64,000 nt of DNA from Carnegiea gigantea (taxonomy: Eukaryota; Streptophyta; Magnoliopsida; Caryophyllales; Cactaceae). The stretch covers positions 235,001 to 299,000 of the forward strand of contig JAKOGI010000004.1 of the NCBI GenBank assembly GCA_029747015.1. Reading direction: 5' to 3'. The notes under the pieces are model-generated. The model had not been told where the DNA came from. It was given only the letters and a program-made list of their open reading frames with translations, and did not search any database. Every line of letters begins with the position of its first letter. Position 1 is the stretch's first letter. Positions 32,605 through 52,925 of this stretch are shown in pieces. The position numbers were made by a program, and so were the translations under genes.

Positions 32605-34410
32605 GACTCAAGGGGTATTTCGTAGATAGCTTTCTGAATGGTTTTTTGCTCAAAAATGACTGTTTGGGGTGATTTTGGTTGTTTGCCTAAGTCAAACAGC
32701 TATTTAGGTTGTTTGGTGAATGGCTTTTTGGAATAACTTTTTCACCCAAAAACCTGTTTTCCAAAAAGCTAATGGCCATGTTTGGCAATCAGCTGTTAGC
32801 TGTTAGCTGTTTCTATTAGCTGTTTGATATTCACTGTTTGAATTGGTTGTTTACATTAACTGTTTGAATTAGCTGTTTCTAGAAAAAAATATTTGATAAA
32901 ATTAGTTGTTTCTGAAAAAGTTATTTGTTAAAATTTCAGTTATGCCCTTTCTCTACATTACTTTATAGTTGAACATAATTTTTTATTTATTGGCTATTTT
33001 ATTTTCTTTTCAAAAATAATTAAATTTATGCTATGTGTAAAAATTAATTCAATGCTTGGAACCTTATTTTCATATTAATTATAGATATTTTGTATTCATT
33101 ATTTATCTTATTTCTTTTCAATTTATATGTATTCATGTGATACCTACATCTTACAACCTTATTTTATTATTCCTTTAAGGATTTTTTTTGGTTGTGAATT
33201 GAAATTTATATGATTTTTAAATCTTTTTCTTTGTCTTTTCAAGATCTTTTTCTTTGTCTTTTACAAATTAAAATTTGTCTAGATTTCAAATGATTTAATC
33301 TTCATTAAATTATATTCAAATGAACATAATATCAAATGTTACTACTAACTTGAAATTAATCCAAAAAGCTACTCATCTTAGCTACTCATGGTATGCCTTG
33401 TAATTTTAAATGACTAGAATTAGGATTTTTTATTACATTAATGGCATGTCTTGTAATTTTAATAAAACATTGGACATTTTTGTTATTTATACAAACAACC
33501 ATTTATAAAAAGCTACTCATCTTAACTTTTTGAGAATTGACTTTTTAGGCTAAAATAACCATTATAAAAAGCTGTTTACCAAATATCAAATTGGCTTTTT
33601 GATCAGATCAAAACAGCCAAAAGCCTCCAAAAAGCCATTTTGTATCAAAAAGCCAATGAAAAAGCCAACAACCAAACATCCCCAATATTTGTAACTTTTT
33701 CAAGCTGACTGTTTGGAGATTTAATATAAAAGACTAAATTGCCCTTGATTAAATATCATAAACAAAATACATGTATTTTTCTTGCACTCTCTCTTCTAAG
33801 TTTTTACTTATTCTTTCAAACCATACCTTCATAATTTATTTTAGAAACATAAATCATTAATTTTTGCTAATTATATAGTAATACTAAATGTAATGCAGAT
33901 TTTAATTTCTCTATTTCTACCCGCTTCAAAAAGTCAATTCATATTGGAAAAAAGTTAGACTAATAACAAATAGAAATTTTTCTAATGAACAACAAAACAA
34001 GGTTGTGTTATGAGCCTTAGATATCACATAACCTTTAATTTAGATTGAAAAGAAAATTAGATAAAAAAAAAAGTCATGTATAAATCAATAAGAAAATTTA
34101 ATAACTAACAATAAAATGTGATTATATAATAGTGAAGGTAATTTGCATATATCACGTAAATTTAATTCATATTGAAAAAGAAATAATGACCAAATAATTA
34201 AAAAAATTCATCTTTGGTCGTAAATAAGAGATATGGGCATAAATAGAATTTTATCAAGTATGTTTTTTATAAACGGTTAATTTTACCAAATACCTTTTTT
34301 AAAAACAGCTGATTAAAACAGTTAATACAAACAGTTGATTGAAATAGCCAATAGCAAACAGCCAATAGAAACAACTAATAGCTAATAGCTGTTTGTTAAA
34401 CAGGGTCTCA
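32605..34410. mobile_element. Composite terminal-inverted-repeat DNA element, hAT-like
   Basis: Two overlapping inverted-repeat pairs are visible. Outer pair: GGCCATGTTTGGCAATCAG at 32785 onward matches the reverse of 34210-34407, which ends AAACAGGGTC, over roughly 190 bases. Second pair: 32605-32780 matches the reverse of 33560-33690, which ends CCAAACATCCCC. Both are rich in subterminal AGCTGTTTG/CAAACAGCT copies, as in non-autonomous hAT elements. No transposase is present. A clean 8-base duplication could not be found. The interleaving suggests one element inserted in, or recombined with, another of the same family. Confidence 0.7.
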
Positions 34411-34960
34411 ATCTCTGTACGACAAGAGGGACAGGTATGGTCGATGTTTATTCCCTTCTAGGTAGCAATTCTCTAGAAGGAAGTGCATTTCTCAAGAAAG
34501 AAGTGCAAAGTGAAATAGTTGTCATAAAAAAAGTAACTTTAAAGTTAGGCATAATGTATAATTTTCAAATCTGATTGCACGACCACTTTAGGGTATCATG
34601 GGACAAGTTGTCATGAGCACACCAAGTTGCTAATTTGGTGGTGATTTGAACACTCATGGACCGACTCCAATAAAAAGAGTCTTCAGTATATCGTTATAGA
34701 AAGAAGTGTTAAATGATTTGTTGCACTTATGGCATAGTGACATGTGATAGTTCATTAAATTTGTATCGTAAGTCTTGCCATTCATTATAAACTCACTTAC
34801 AGGAGTGACTAATTATGAATCATAATTATATTCAAATACATACTTTCACTTGGGAGAAGTTACTTGCCGCAAGAAGTCATCTCATAATAAGTTTGGCTGA
34901 AATGATTTCACATATAAATATTTACTCAACAAAATCATGCTAATATTTGAAATATACTTA
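34411..34960. other. Intergenic, nothing recognised
   Basis: No supported feature in this stretch. Confidence 0.4.
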
Positions 34961-35039
34961 ATCAGGTGTGAGCAAAAATACACTTTGGGTTCATCCCGAG
35001 GAGAATCACATATTCTGAAGATATTAGCCTTACTCCAAT

Positions 35040-35990
35040 TAGTCAAACTGGTTGTATCCTAACTATCAATGGAGCGTGTATGGGGAAGACATTTTCAAAG
35101 ATTGGAAGAGTATGAATTGTATCCTAGATTTGAATACTATATGGACTACTAGAAATTTCCTAAACTATATCGAGCGTAGTTTTTCTGACACTGTGACTGA
35201 TTAGTACGACTCATTAGATGAGAAAGACAAAAATATATTAAGAATGATAGAAACACCAGCTATTATGTTCAAAAACGTATGTAAGGAAATCAAAAATAAA
35301 TTTATCGAAGCTAAACTTGATTTTGAAAAAAAAGTTAGAGAGTGACAAAATTGGGCATGATCACTGGGAAAAAATACTACATGGCTTGAACAAGCAGATA
35401 TCCTTGATAATCTTGGTAAAAGAATCCCATATTTAAGAAAATAGATTAATGATCAATGTTTGGATCTTCAAAAATGAAAGAAAATGGAGAAAAAATTTCT
35501 AACTTACTCGGATAATCCTCATCAATGGGGAAATGAATCTGAGAAGAGAAGAAAAAGAAAATTTTATCCAAAAAAAAAAAAAACCTTTAACAACCAAAGG
35601 GGAGAAAAATACAAAAGAAAATATTATAACAAGCCATATCCCAAAAGCGAATAGTTTTTTAGAAAAGCTATTTATTGTTCTGCAGAAAAAAAAAAAATAA
35701 TTGTAAGTGTTGAGCATATAGAGAAGTAGGTCATTTTGCAAACGAATGGAAAAATAAGGAGAACGACAAGCCTATTTAAACATTGGATAGTTTAGACTAT
35801 TTTAAGTTTAGCGAGAAATAAGCATTAGACCTAGCCCTGAAAAACAATAAGGAAATTGTTGAGATAATAATGAAAGATCAATATAAAGAAAGTGATTGTG
35901 AAGAAACTAGTCATATGATGGAAAGTAGCTCAATTAGTCTTAGCAACTTTTAAGGAGATGAATTTCTAGTAGATACGAGAATGAGGACGT
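35040..35990 (+). pseudogene. Endogenous caulimovirid coat-protein remnant
   Basis: An old integrated copy of a plant pararetrovirus (family Caulimoviridae). The plus-strand frame from about 35090 shows the coat-protein helical region (around 35165-35340), then LGKRIPYLRK near 35414, a strongly basic stretch (35540-35640) and a zinc-knuckle-like block at 35703-35750, where one Cys position is a stop and the last is a Trp. An acidic C-terminal tail follows. At least six stops and a frameshift, plus poly-A expansions, show it is long dead. The alternative, a Copia gag, fits less well because of the basic tract directly before the knuckle and the movement-protein-like sequence that follows. Confidence 0.65.
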
Positions 35991-36164
35991 TAAAGAAGAT
36001 TGTGTGCTTCCTATAATACAGAAAGAGTTTATCTATAAAAAATTCATGTTTCAATTAAAGAATAAGTACATATGTGAATGATGGAAGCGGAGTTAGAAAA
36101 AAAAGATTGTGAACTTGGTGTAGAAGAAGTAAATCTCATTAATTAGAAAAACATCATTGAGCAT

Positions 36165-36420
36165 AATAAAGATTGAAAATATAGGTGCATTCAAGTTGGA
36201 GGTGTCCAAGTTCAAATTACACCATTATAATATTACGGTAAAGATATCGATCTTTATGCTTTGCTTCGTGAAATTAGGCATACCAAATCTAATGATCAAA
36301 TTATCATATGGATCAAGACCAATTTGTGTAATGGTTCATTATAATTCAATTACCGACCCGGATATTATGTGAGCCTAAAAGATAAATCTGCCAAAATTTT
36401 CTATTCCTTAGGATAAAACA
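36165..36420 (+). pseudogene. Endogenous caulimovirid movement-protein remnant
   Basis: About 250 bases downstream of the coat-protein remnant, a plus-strand frame has the spacing and residues of the core of the 30K-type movement protein of caulimovirids (an IQVGGVQV-like strand, a central basic ALLREIRH segment, then a Tyr-rich segment ending VSLKD). Two stops interrupt it. After about 36500 the viral similarity ends. Coat protein before movement protein is the gene order I associate with cavemo- and solendovirus-like viruses, not with badnaviruses. Assignment rests on a short stretch. Confidence 0.45.
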
Positions 36421-36539
36421 GTTGATAGGGACATAAAGAGGAGGTTATCTACTGACAAAATTCTAGAAGAATTTTTCATGCTATGGGTACAGACTTTATT
36501 ATGAGTAACCAAACCATGTCTGTCAAAAATAAAAACAAA

Positions 36540-37160
36540 ACCTGACAAACATCAAGGCAAGGCAAACCCTACGAAGTGCCTAGACACGACCCGTCTTCTT
36601 GCCGAAACACTAGCTGGCACCAGCCATGACGGCAAACACGAGCGAGAGGATGCCGGAATATGACCATTAGCCGCCCCAATACGAAAGAGAGGTGAGAGAG
36701 GAGGAACACGGAGACATAACGATCGAGCATCACCGGCAAACTTCTCGCCCAAACATTAAACAACCCCATCGCCGGAAACCAGAGAAAGAAGGAGATTGGG
36801 AGTCACCGGAAACCAGAGGAAGAATGAGACTGAGAGTCGCAAAAATCAGAGGAAGAGAAAGATTGGGAGTCGATAGTTATAGTTGTTGCTAATAAACTAC
36901 TACCAAAAACATTTTTTCTTTTTAAAAATTAAGTTTGTGCTTCTAATGTAATTGGAGAACAACCAAACAATGTCATATAAAAATTATTTTTATCAATATT
37001 TACATATATGTTGTTATTTTTAATGCATTTCTAACAGTTTAATAACAAAAATAAAATCAACGGTTTAAGATCAATCAAAGACAAATGAATGCTCAAGGTT
37101 GTTTTAACTGTGGTGGTTGTCATATAGTGACAACCATTATAACTGCACTATATAAAAACT
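36540..37160. repeat. Single arm of the foldback family found at 53-54.6 kb
   Basis: Blocks such as GTGGTGGTTGTCATATAGTG with ACAACCATTATAACT (37117-37150), ACAAAAATAAAATCAACGG and AACAACCAAACAATGTCATA match the right arm at 54425-54615 in the same orientation. The GCCGGAAA-rich part at 36735-36860 matches 54280-54400 loosely. A start of the opposite arm may be present at 36874 (AGTTATAGTTGTTGCTA). Confidence 0.6.
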
Positions 37161-37204
37161 TATCATATTGTTGCAAAAAGAAACCTCTTATTCATACGCT
37201 AGAT

Positions 37205-37838
37205 TAGGGCAGGCAAAAAAACCTGTACCCGTCTAAAACCCGCAAAACTCCCCCCAATGGATATGGGTATGCTGATGAAAATAGAAAAAATAAATATGGG
37301 GCAGGTATTGCTAAAATGGGTATGGGTATGAGTATGAGTATGGGTCATACCCGCCCCATACCCGTTATATTAATACCCGCCTCGTACCCGTCTCATACCA
37401 ACCCCATATAAAACCCACACTTGTTTGTTTAAGGTTCTAATTTGTTACTTGTACTTGAATATTTTTCTAGTTGCTTTGAGTTGTATGATATTCAAAACTT
37501 CGGCTGAACATTTTATTTAAAACTGTAATTTTCAAGTGCTAATTTATTACTTTAATTGGCAAACTTTTAGTTATATTTGATGTGATATGATATGTTGTTA
37601 GAAGTTTGGTGTTAATATGACCGACTGCTATTTAATGTTGAATATGGGTACAAAATGAATTTAATTCTTTTTTGTCTATATGTACCCGAATAAAACCAGC
37701 ATACCCATTAGGTATGGGTATGGATATAACTTTACAACACTCAATAGGTATAGTTATAGGTATGAGTATTAATTTTGAAAATGGATATGATTGAGGGCAT
37801 GGCTGAACTCGCCTCGTACACACCCAATGCCACCCCTA
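37205..37838. mobile_element. hAT-like MITE, 634 bases
   Basis: Short inverted ends TAGGGCAGGCA and TGCCACCCCTA flank the element. The 8 bases outside match at 7 positions (CGCTAGAT at 37197-37204, GGCTAGAT at 37839-37846), as expected for the 8-base duplication of hAT elements. The inside is filled near both ends with ATGGGTATGGGTATG-type repeats and their complements and has no coding capacity. Confidence 0.75.
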
Positions 37839-37846
37839 GGCTAGAT

Positions 37847-38540
37847 TAGCGTTTCAAATTAGGACATCTGAAGAAGAATGTCGGTGATTTAGCAAGACGA
37901 CTATGAGAGGAGGAGGGGGAGGGAAGAAAGGGGGAGGAGTGGAAGAAGAGTACAAGAGAAACTCAAGGGAGCAGGAGTCGACTGAGTTATAGACAAAGAA
38001 TTAAAAAAAGTTGTGAAGAAGAGGGAGACGGCAAGGGAGTGGTGGAGAACAAGGTTGTTTTTCGTCATGTCCACGACAGGATCAGAGATACAGAAGAGGA
38101 AGTGAAAGTAGCCAACTGAGTTCTAAGATGGACAACAAAGAAGTAGCGAAGAATATGGTTGTTTCTCGGCAGTCAACAATGGTATGGGACATGCCATTAT
38201 CTAAGGAGAGCTGCGAGAGGGCAATGTATCTCATACACCTACGAGTGTATACTCTTACTTACCACGTACATATATTTTTTCAGCGTTTATTTGTCAGATA
38301 AACAATTTTTAATATATGAGGCTGACATGACTTATGAGAGTATGACTCTTAGGAGTATGAAAATTACATTATTATTTGCACATACATATAGATAATCGTA
38401 TGGTATGCATCCTATAATTCCACCTTCCTTTGACCGCTTGATCAAATCCTACTTGCTAGGCACGCAAGTATCCAGCATTTGCTCATGTAGGCACGCAAAT
38501 GACTGTTTGACTGACAAGAACAATTGAAAAAAGAATACAT
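37847..38540. other. Intergenic, purine-rich block
   Basis: A GA-rich stretch at 37905-38060 stands out, but there is no supported gene. The open frame at 38159-38395 shows no family features. Confidence 0.4.
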
Positions 38541-38561
38541 TAATGAACAAATTTCCTGTAA

Positions 38562-38567
38562 TTTATT
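38562..38567 (-). terminator. Polyadenylation signal of the JMJ16-like gene
   Basis: The minus strand has AATAAA about 320 bases after the stop codon, in an AT-rich 3' flank. Plant signals are loose, so this is a candidate only. Confidence 0.4.
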
Positions 38568-38888
38568 TTCTAAAAGTAGAAATTCTCATTTGCATTCTTC
38601 TGTGCACTAAAAATGGGATCCTAACAGTGAGGTCACTGGGGCAAGAAGGGTTACTACTACCCTCAAACCCTCTCACAAGACTGGAATGAAAAATGTGGTA
38701 TCCAGGGGATAACTCCAGCTTCTACTCAGCCGCAACAAGACTGAGAAAATTTCAAGCAAAAAAAATAAAAAATAAAAAACCTACAAAAGCAAAATGGCAA
38801 CTAAGAATTTACAAATTAATCTAAGAACCCCAGTCTCAAAGTTCATCTGCTACCATAGTAATGTATCCCCTTGAGACCAGATCACACT

Positions 38889-46853
<7,965 letters not shown>

Positions 46854-49260
46854 GATCACTGCAAATATCACCACAATAAAATGCATGAGACCAGCAAATA
46901 TCCCAACAAATGCTTTACAATGATAATGGAAATCAATCAAACCAAAGAATAATCTCTTAAGTAGAACCAAACACGTCACTTAATCACAACAGAAAAGAAC
47001 ATCTTTCCAAATCCACATAAAACCAAAAACAAGTGACTGAAAAGTAAATGAATAAAAATTGAATAACTTTCTGATGTGCATATTCCGGAAACAGGTTAGA
47101 GATGTTAAGGCTATCAAAACTATTGTGAATGCTTCAGAACAATGGATCACTACATGAATTTATCTGGAGAGAGAGGGAAAAAAAAGAAAATAAAGGGGAC
47201 GTAAAAGCAACAATGTTGTCTATCTAGCAAACCTTACATCCAAGTTGGCAACATTATCTGACCACCCTATATAAGATCAGGACACTCTTCAAAGAACAAT
47301 GTATTACATTATACACATTGATCAACCACTCTTTTTGATAATTCCCAAGGAAAAAGATATATATGATACACAAAAATAAAAGAAAAAACTACACTACTTG
47401 GCACTAAAATCAGTTTTCTGATAAGACATTCTGCCTAAGTGGAGCTAAATTACTTATTGATGGAAACCACTACATGCGGATATTGCGGTTTCAGTCGTGA
47501 TATGGAAAAATCGCCCAAATGCAGCAATCACATTCCATATCAAGGTGAAAATGCGGTTTCGGCCAATTCAAAATCCGATGCGGCGTTCAACCGCAGATCG
47601 GCCACATTTTGAATCCATTTACATCAGAATTTGTAGCATTATATTGTAAACTCAAGCTAGCTAATGACAATCGGGGAACAAAATTGATCCCTGGAATCCT
47701 CAGATAGCATGTAAAAATTCTTGGCAACTAACAGCTGATCATCTTGAATTTGGTTTGCAGAGGCAAACACTGCCCACAGATTCCCAGAGCACACATATTT
47801 AAGCTTATTATCGATGCGAACAATTGAGTCTATCATCATCAAAAGAGAAAAATAAACAAGATGACAAGCTAAGTCTGGTTCTGATTTTAAAAAAAAAAAA
47901 TTGCTAAATCTGGGATTCCCCAACCAGAAATCACAATTAATGTATGAAAATTATCATGCTCTCAAATCTGAATGCATTAAGGAAGATCATAAACAGGCAC
48001 CACAAGATCAAGAAAATATGGGTGAATTTCTTCAAGGAAACATCATTTACTATCATCAACCACAACAGAAATTTAGCAGAAATTTTGATTAAAAAAATGA
48101 AAAACATTCCTGAACATCCTGATTCATGCAGAAAGTCATACCATCAACAATAGCATCTATCACAGAAAAAAGAGAAATTTCTTGACATATCAGGTGAACT
48201 GTTGCACTTACATAATCCTGATCTAAGTATCTGATTCCAGGTTGACCCAACCAAGCTCAAACACTGCATTGACCACAACTTTGATTCTGATATATCCATG
48301 AATGATGAACCCAGAAACAAAACTTCAATCCCAGTAAAATCCCCCCCCCCCCCCAAAAAAAAAAAAATCACAGAAATGAAACCAAAACAATAATCAGAAG
48401 TATTTGAGAGAGACACGGAACAGTCAGATCTAACCCTAGCCGCAGAAACAGTCTACCCACAACCAACAAGATTTTACCCAGCAACCTAGCAAATGGAAAA
48501 TCATTCAAATTTGTTAGTTAAAAACAAAGAATCCATTCAATTGCAAAACAACTCATGACCCTCAAACAACAGATTTTTTCATCAAATTGGGGCATTATTT
48601 GAAAAGGGTAAAAATTGAAAAACAGGAAAGAGAAAAGGCCCAATTCAGACAGGGCCGGGATAAGGGTAATTCTGGGAAAAAGAAAAAGTTAAAAAGTTAT
48701 TGAGGCCGTGATAGGATGGGTGCGTTGTGTTTCTGTGTGTCTAGAAATTAAGCAACTACCATCAAAATAAAAAATAAAAAGACAAATGTTGCCCACCTTC
48801 TTCAACCTTTGGTTTAAAAATTAAAACCACTCAGTGCAGATATAATTTTATAAAACCCAAAAAAAGGACCTATTTTGCCTAATTTATATGCCTTTTGGCC
48901 TTGGGTCTGGTCTTTTGTTCCCTCTTAAACTCTATCTCTTTCCAAAAAGCAAACAAAATCAAAGTGGGCTTATTAGATTTATAAATTGATTGATGTTTCT
49001 TTTCCACTTTTTTCTGGGAAGTAACAGGTCAATAATCCTACAAACCCCTTCTGTAAAAAATCAGTCCATTGAATAAACCCAGAATTTAAGTGAAGGTGAA
49101 GAAAATAAATTATAATTACTGGCTTATTTTGGAAGACCAGGAACCAAAAAAAAGGAAAGAGAAAGGGTATGTTTGGAAAACTTGTGAAAAATTGAATGTG
49201 TAGGTTGGGGAGGTTTTTAGAGAGAGAAAGGAGGAGAGAAAGAGCTGCGGGCTTGTGTTG
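46854..49260 (-). other. 5' leader and probable leader introns of the JMJ16-like gene
   Basis: About 2.4 kb upstream of the ATG with no independent gene. The minus strand shows a CT-rich leader-like block at 49195-49250 (CTCTTTCTCTCCTCCTTTCT), which I take as near the transcription start, so the leader is probably spliced. A poly-C/poly-A tract lies at 48343-48367. A GC-richer patch at 47470-47625 with repeated ATGCGG and CGGTTTCGG is of unknown origin. Confidence 0.45.
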
Positions 49261-49585
49261 TGTTCAATGGGTCTTTCGCATTCCCACTTCACGTGAACGG
49301 CGTAAAACAAGCAACGGTTTGTTGAATTACTTCATATGCCCCACGCGGGCATCCCTTTGATTAATTATAGTTGGTACGGCGTTTCCTCAACTACCGAGTG
49401 CACGGCTGTGTTTCATTGTTAATTCTTATGTGGTTAGATAAACGAAGAAAGTCTGTGATAAGAGAGAGTTTTTTTATTAGGCAAATAATAAAATGGAGGA
49501 TTCAAGATTAGGGGTCGTAATTTTACCCGCACTCAATGAATATTTATTCTATTAGACTCAAAAAAGTAGGTGAAAATCTGAAATT
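49261..49585. promoter_or_regulatory. Probable promoter region of the JMJ16-like gene
   Basis: Sequence upstream of the CT-rich leader on the minus strand. I see no clear TATA box, and the assignment rests on position alone. Confidence 0.3.
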
Positions 49586-49589
49586 TATG

Positions 49590-50085
49590 GATAATGGATG
49601 GATGATGAATGATGGTTTGACAAATTGGATTGGATCCGGGTGATGCCCCATCCGACCCATCACCCGCTCCATCACCCGCTTAGTCATCCACTTATTTATC
49701 TCCTATTTGCAATTAGTTTACTTTTTATTTTTGACATTTAAATTTTACTCATTTTTTTAGACAATTATATTGTTAATTCTATGATTTTCGTAAAAACTAA
49801 TGTGATGAATATGATATTTATTTGTTCTTTATACTTAAAATATCTTTTTTAACCTTCAAAAGGCAACACTTACTTTTTTTATATAAATTTGCTACCATTT
49901 TACATATAAACTTTCATTGCCTGTTTGTAATCCGATCCATCCGTTTTCACCTGCGGATAGTGGATGGATGGATTGGATTAGATTAGATTTTTACGGATGA
50001 TGGGTGGATTGAATGAAATAGATTAAAGCGGCGATGGATGCAGATGATGGTTCACCCGACCCGAACCCTCGCCACCTCTATCCAA
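49590..50085. mobile_element. Probable hAT-like MITE
   Basis: GATGGATGGAT-type repeats near 49590-49680 and their relatives near 49930-50070 flank an AT-rich centre. The right end CCCTCGCCACCTCTA reads TAGAGGTGGCGAGGG on the other strand, which resembles the GGGTGGC ends of hAT MITEs. The left end and target duplication are not clear. Confidence 0.4.
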
Positions 50086-50302
50086 GATCAAAAAGATTCT
50101 TGTGTGATAAGATGTCAATATGAAGTATTTTTATTTTTCTAGGATCGATTTATTTCTCATTGGGTTATTTTTTAAGTCAGATCGTGATATTTAAGATAAA
50201 ATAACAGTAAAAGTGATACATATCTTGTTAAGATGTTTTTTAAATGTCTCATCGTGATATAAAATTCCTAGTTTTAATTTGCACGTAGTGGATTATATAA
50301 AT

Positions 50303-52925
50303 TTTTCCTAATACAACAACACCACCACCTCTCAATGTGGGTCCCGTTTTCGCGGGATTTGGGAAGATCCAGATGTAGCAACCTTACCTCAACCGGCACG
50401 ACTGTCCGTTGAGATGCTGATTCCAAGAGACCCACAAAATAAGATTTTGTGAAAATATTTTATAGGAGAAGGATTTTGTGAAAACATTTTATAAAAGAAC
50501 AATTTTGTGAACACATTTTATGGATCAAAACTAAGAGTTAGTATCATGGAATTGAACTAAGGAGTACTAAATCAGGGGCAATAACTATGTAAATATTAGT
50601 ACAATAAAGTAGAGGAAGGTACCATACCTTAACCAACAGACGTAGGCAACAATGCTTCTTCCAAGATACAAGTACTACCTGCATACAAACACAATATCCG
50701 AAACAACAACCAAACCTACCATACTGCAATCGAAAGATAACTACGAAGTCACCTCTCTACGATCTGAGATCTTAATCCTATCCTGTCATGGTCTCCTATC
50801 CTGAGTCACGTCCTCCGTCAACCGGACAACTTTCAAGTCCTCTCTAATCATCTCATCCAAACTCTTCTTTGGTCGCCCCCTCCCTCTTTTTCCTCCGGAG
50901 ATGTTAACCCTCTCACATCTCCTCACTGGAGCGTTTTCACTCCTTCTTTTCACATGGCTGAACCATCTGAGTCTTGTTTCTCTCATCTTATCTTCGATAG
51001 GAACTACTTTAACTAAGTTTCTAATTACGTCATTATTAATTTTATCCATTCTCGTATAACCATAAATTCATCTAATCATTCTCATTTCTACTACCATTAA
51101 CTTTTGGATCTGCGTCTTTTTTATAGGCCAACACTCCGCACCATATAAAATAGCAGGTCTAACTACCATATGGTAGACTTTGTCTTTTAGTCTTACAGGC
51201 ATTATCTTATCACACAGCACACTTGAAGCGTACTTCCATTTTATCCAACCCGCTTTTATGCGCTGGTTAATATCTTCGTCAATATCCCCGTTTTGCTGAA
51301 TGATCGAGCCTAGATATTTAACTTCTCGACCTTTGGTATCGCCATCCCCTCAATGGTGACTTCTCTTCTCCCATCTTCCTACCACTGAAACAGCAATGTA
51401 GGTATTCCGTTTTCGATCTACTTACTCTAAAACCTCTAGACTCCAGTGTATGTCTCCATCGCTCCAACTTATCGTTAACTCCCTCTCTGGTTACATCAAT
51501 AAGAATAATGTCATCTGCAAACAACATATACCATGGTAATCCATCTTGAATCCCTTTTGTAAGTTCATCCATAACTAAAGTGAAAAGAAACGGGTTTAAA
51601 GTGGAACCCTGATGCAGGTTCATACCAACGAAGAAGTCATTAGTAACCCCACCTGGCGTCCTAACATTCGTCCTACCTCCCACGTACATATCCTTAATAG
51701 GTCGAATATACAAAGGAGACACTCCTTTCTTTTCCAAACATTCCCATAATACTTCATGCGGAACTCAATCATATGCTTTTTTCAGATCAATGAACACTAT
51801 ATAAAGATCTACCTTTCTATCTCTGTACAATCCCATGAGTCTTGTAAGGATGTAAATCGCCTCTATGGTTGATCTGCCCGACATAAAACCAAATTGGTTC
51901 TCAGATATCGGAATATCCTTCCGCAACCTTCTCTCAATCACCCTTTCCCACAACTTCATACTGTGACTGAGCAACTTTATATCCCTATAATTATTACAAT
52001 CTTGAATATCTCCTTTGTTCTTGTACAATGGGATGATTGTACTAAACCTCCATTCTCTGGGCATCTTAGCAGTCCTAAAAATAACATTAAAAAACTCTGC
52101 TAGCCACTTCAATCCCTCTTCATCCAAATGCTTCCGCACTTCCACCAGTATCTGATCTGGTCTTTCTACTTTTCCATTGGACATCTTCTTCAGGATCTCT
52201 TTAATCTCATCCTTACTGATAGGGTCACCCAATTAGGGGTCAAGTGGTTCTCACTACCTTCTCTTTCCCTACTTCGAAAATCTACCATCACTTCATCATT
52301 AAGGAGTTTCGAAAAGTACCTTTTTCATCTCACCTTGATTTCTACATCCTCATACAACACCTTACCATTTTCATCTTTGATGCACCTCACAACACCCAAA
52401 TCCCTTGTTTTTCTTTCCCTTGCCCTCGCCAGTTTAAAAACTTCCTTCTCACCATCCTTGGTTCCCAATTTTTGATATAACATATCATAAGTCATGCTCT
52501 TAGCTACGGTAATAACTTTCTTGGCTACCTTTTTTGCAGCTTTATATCTAATTCTACTAGTCTCTTTCTCTTCATCCGTCTCATTGTTCATGAAAGTAGC
52601 GTATGCCTCTTTTTTCTCGTTGACTTTTTTCTTTACCTCTTCGTTCCACCATCAGGCTCCTTTCATTATGCTGTCATCTCTCCTAGAAGTACCTAGGATT
52701 TCCTTAGCCGACCGTCGAATACATCCTATCATTACCTCCCACATTGTATTTGCATCCTCTATGTGCCTCCAAGCTCCTTCCTCAGTAATCCTCTCTGTTA
52801 ACTGCATAGCATTCTCCTTAGTAAGATTCTACCACTTAAGTCTAGGTTCCCCAATGCTTCTCTTCTTCCATTTTGAACATTTGAACTCCACATCCAAGAA
52901 AATTCCACTTGCTATGGTCTACAAT
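50303..52925 (-). mobile_element. RTE-type LINE, 5'-truncated
   Basis: A non-LTR retrotransposon on the minus strand. It keeps the region before reverse transcriptase, the reverse transcriptase itself and the C-terminal region, but no endonuclease domain, so it is truncated at about 52925. The 3' end (50303-50430) reads GGTGGTGGTGTTGTTGTATT at its tail, a TTG-rich end of the sort seen in plant RTE elements. A shorter related 3' end is at 63588-63720. Confidence 0.85.
50786..52850 (-). pseudogene. RTE LINE reverse transcriptase, frameshifted
   Basis: From upstream: GEPRLKWWNLTKENAMQLTE near 52830 and KKVAKKVITVAKSMTYDMLY near 52530. Then the reverse transcriptase: KMSNGKVERPDQILVEVRKH, FRTAKMPREWRFSTIIPLYK, ENQFGFMSGRSTIEAIYILT, VFIDLKKAYD and the catalytic [15 protein letters not shown]. 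After it come [20 protein letters not shown] and the C-terminal RLRWFSHVKRRSENAPVRRC with RGRPKKSLDEMIREDLKVV. Breaks lie near 52235, 51765 and 51320 and after 51060. The FADD active site is intact, but the protein is not continuous. Confidence 0.88.
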
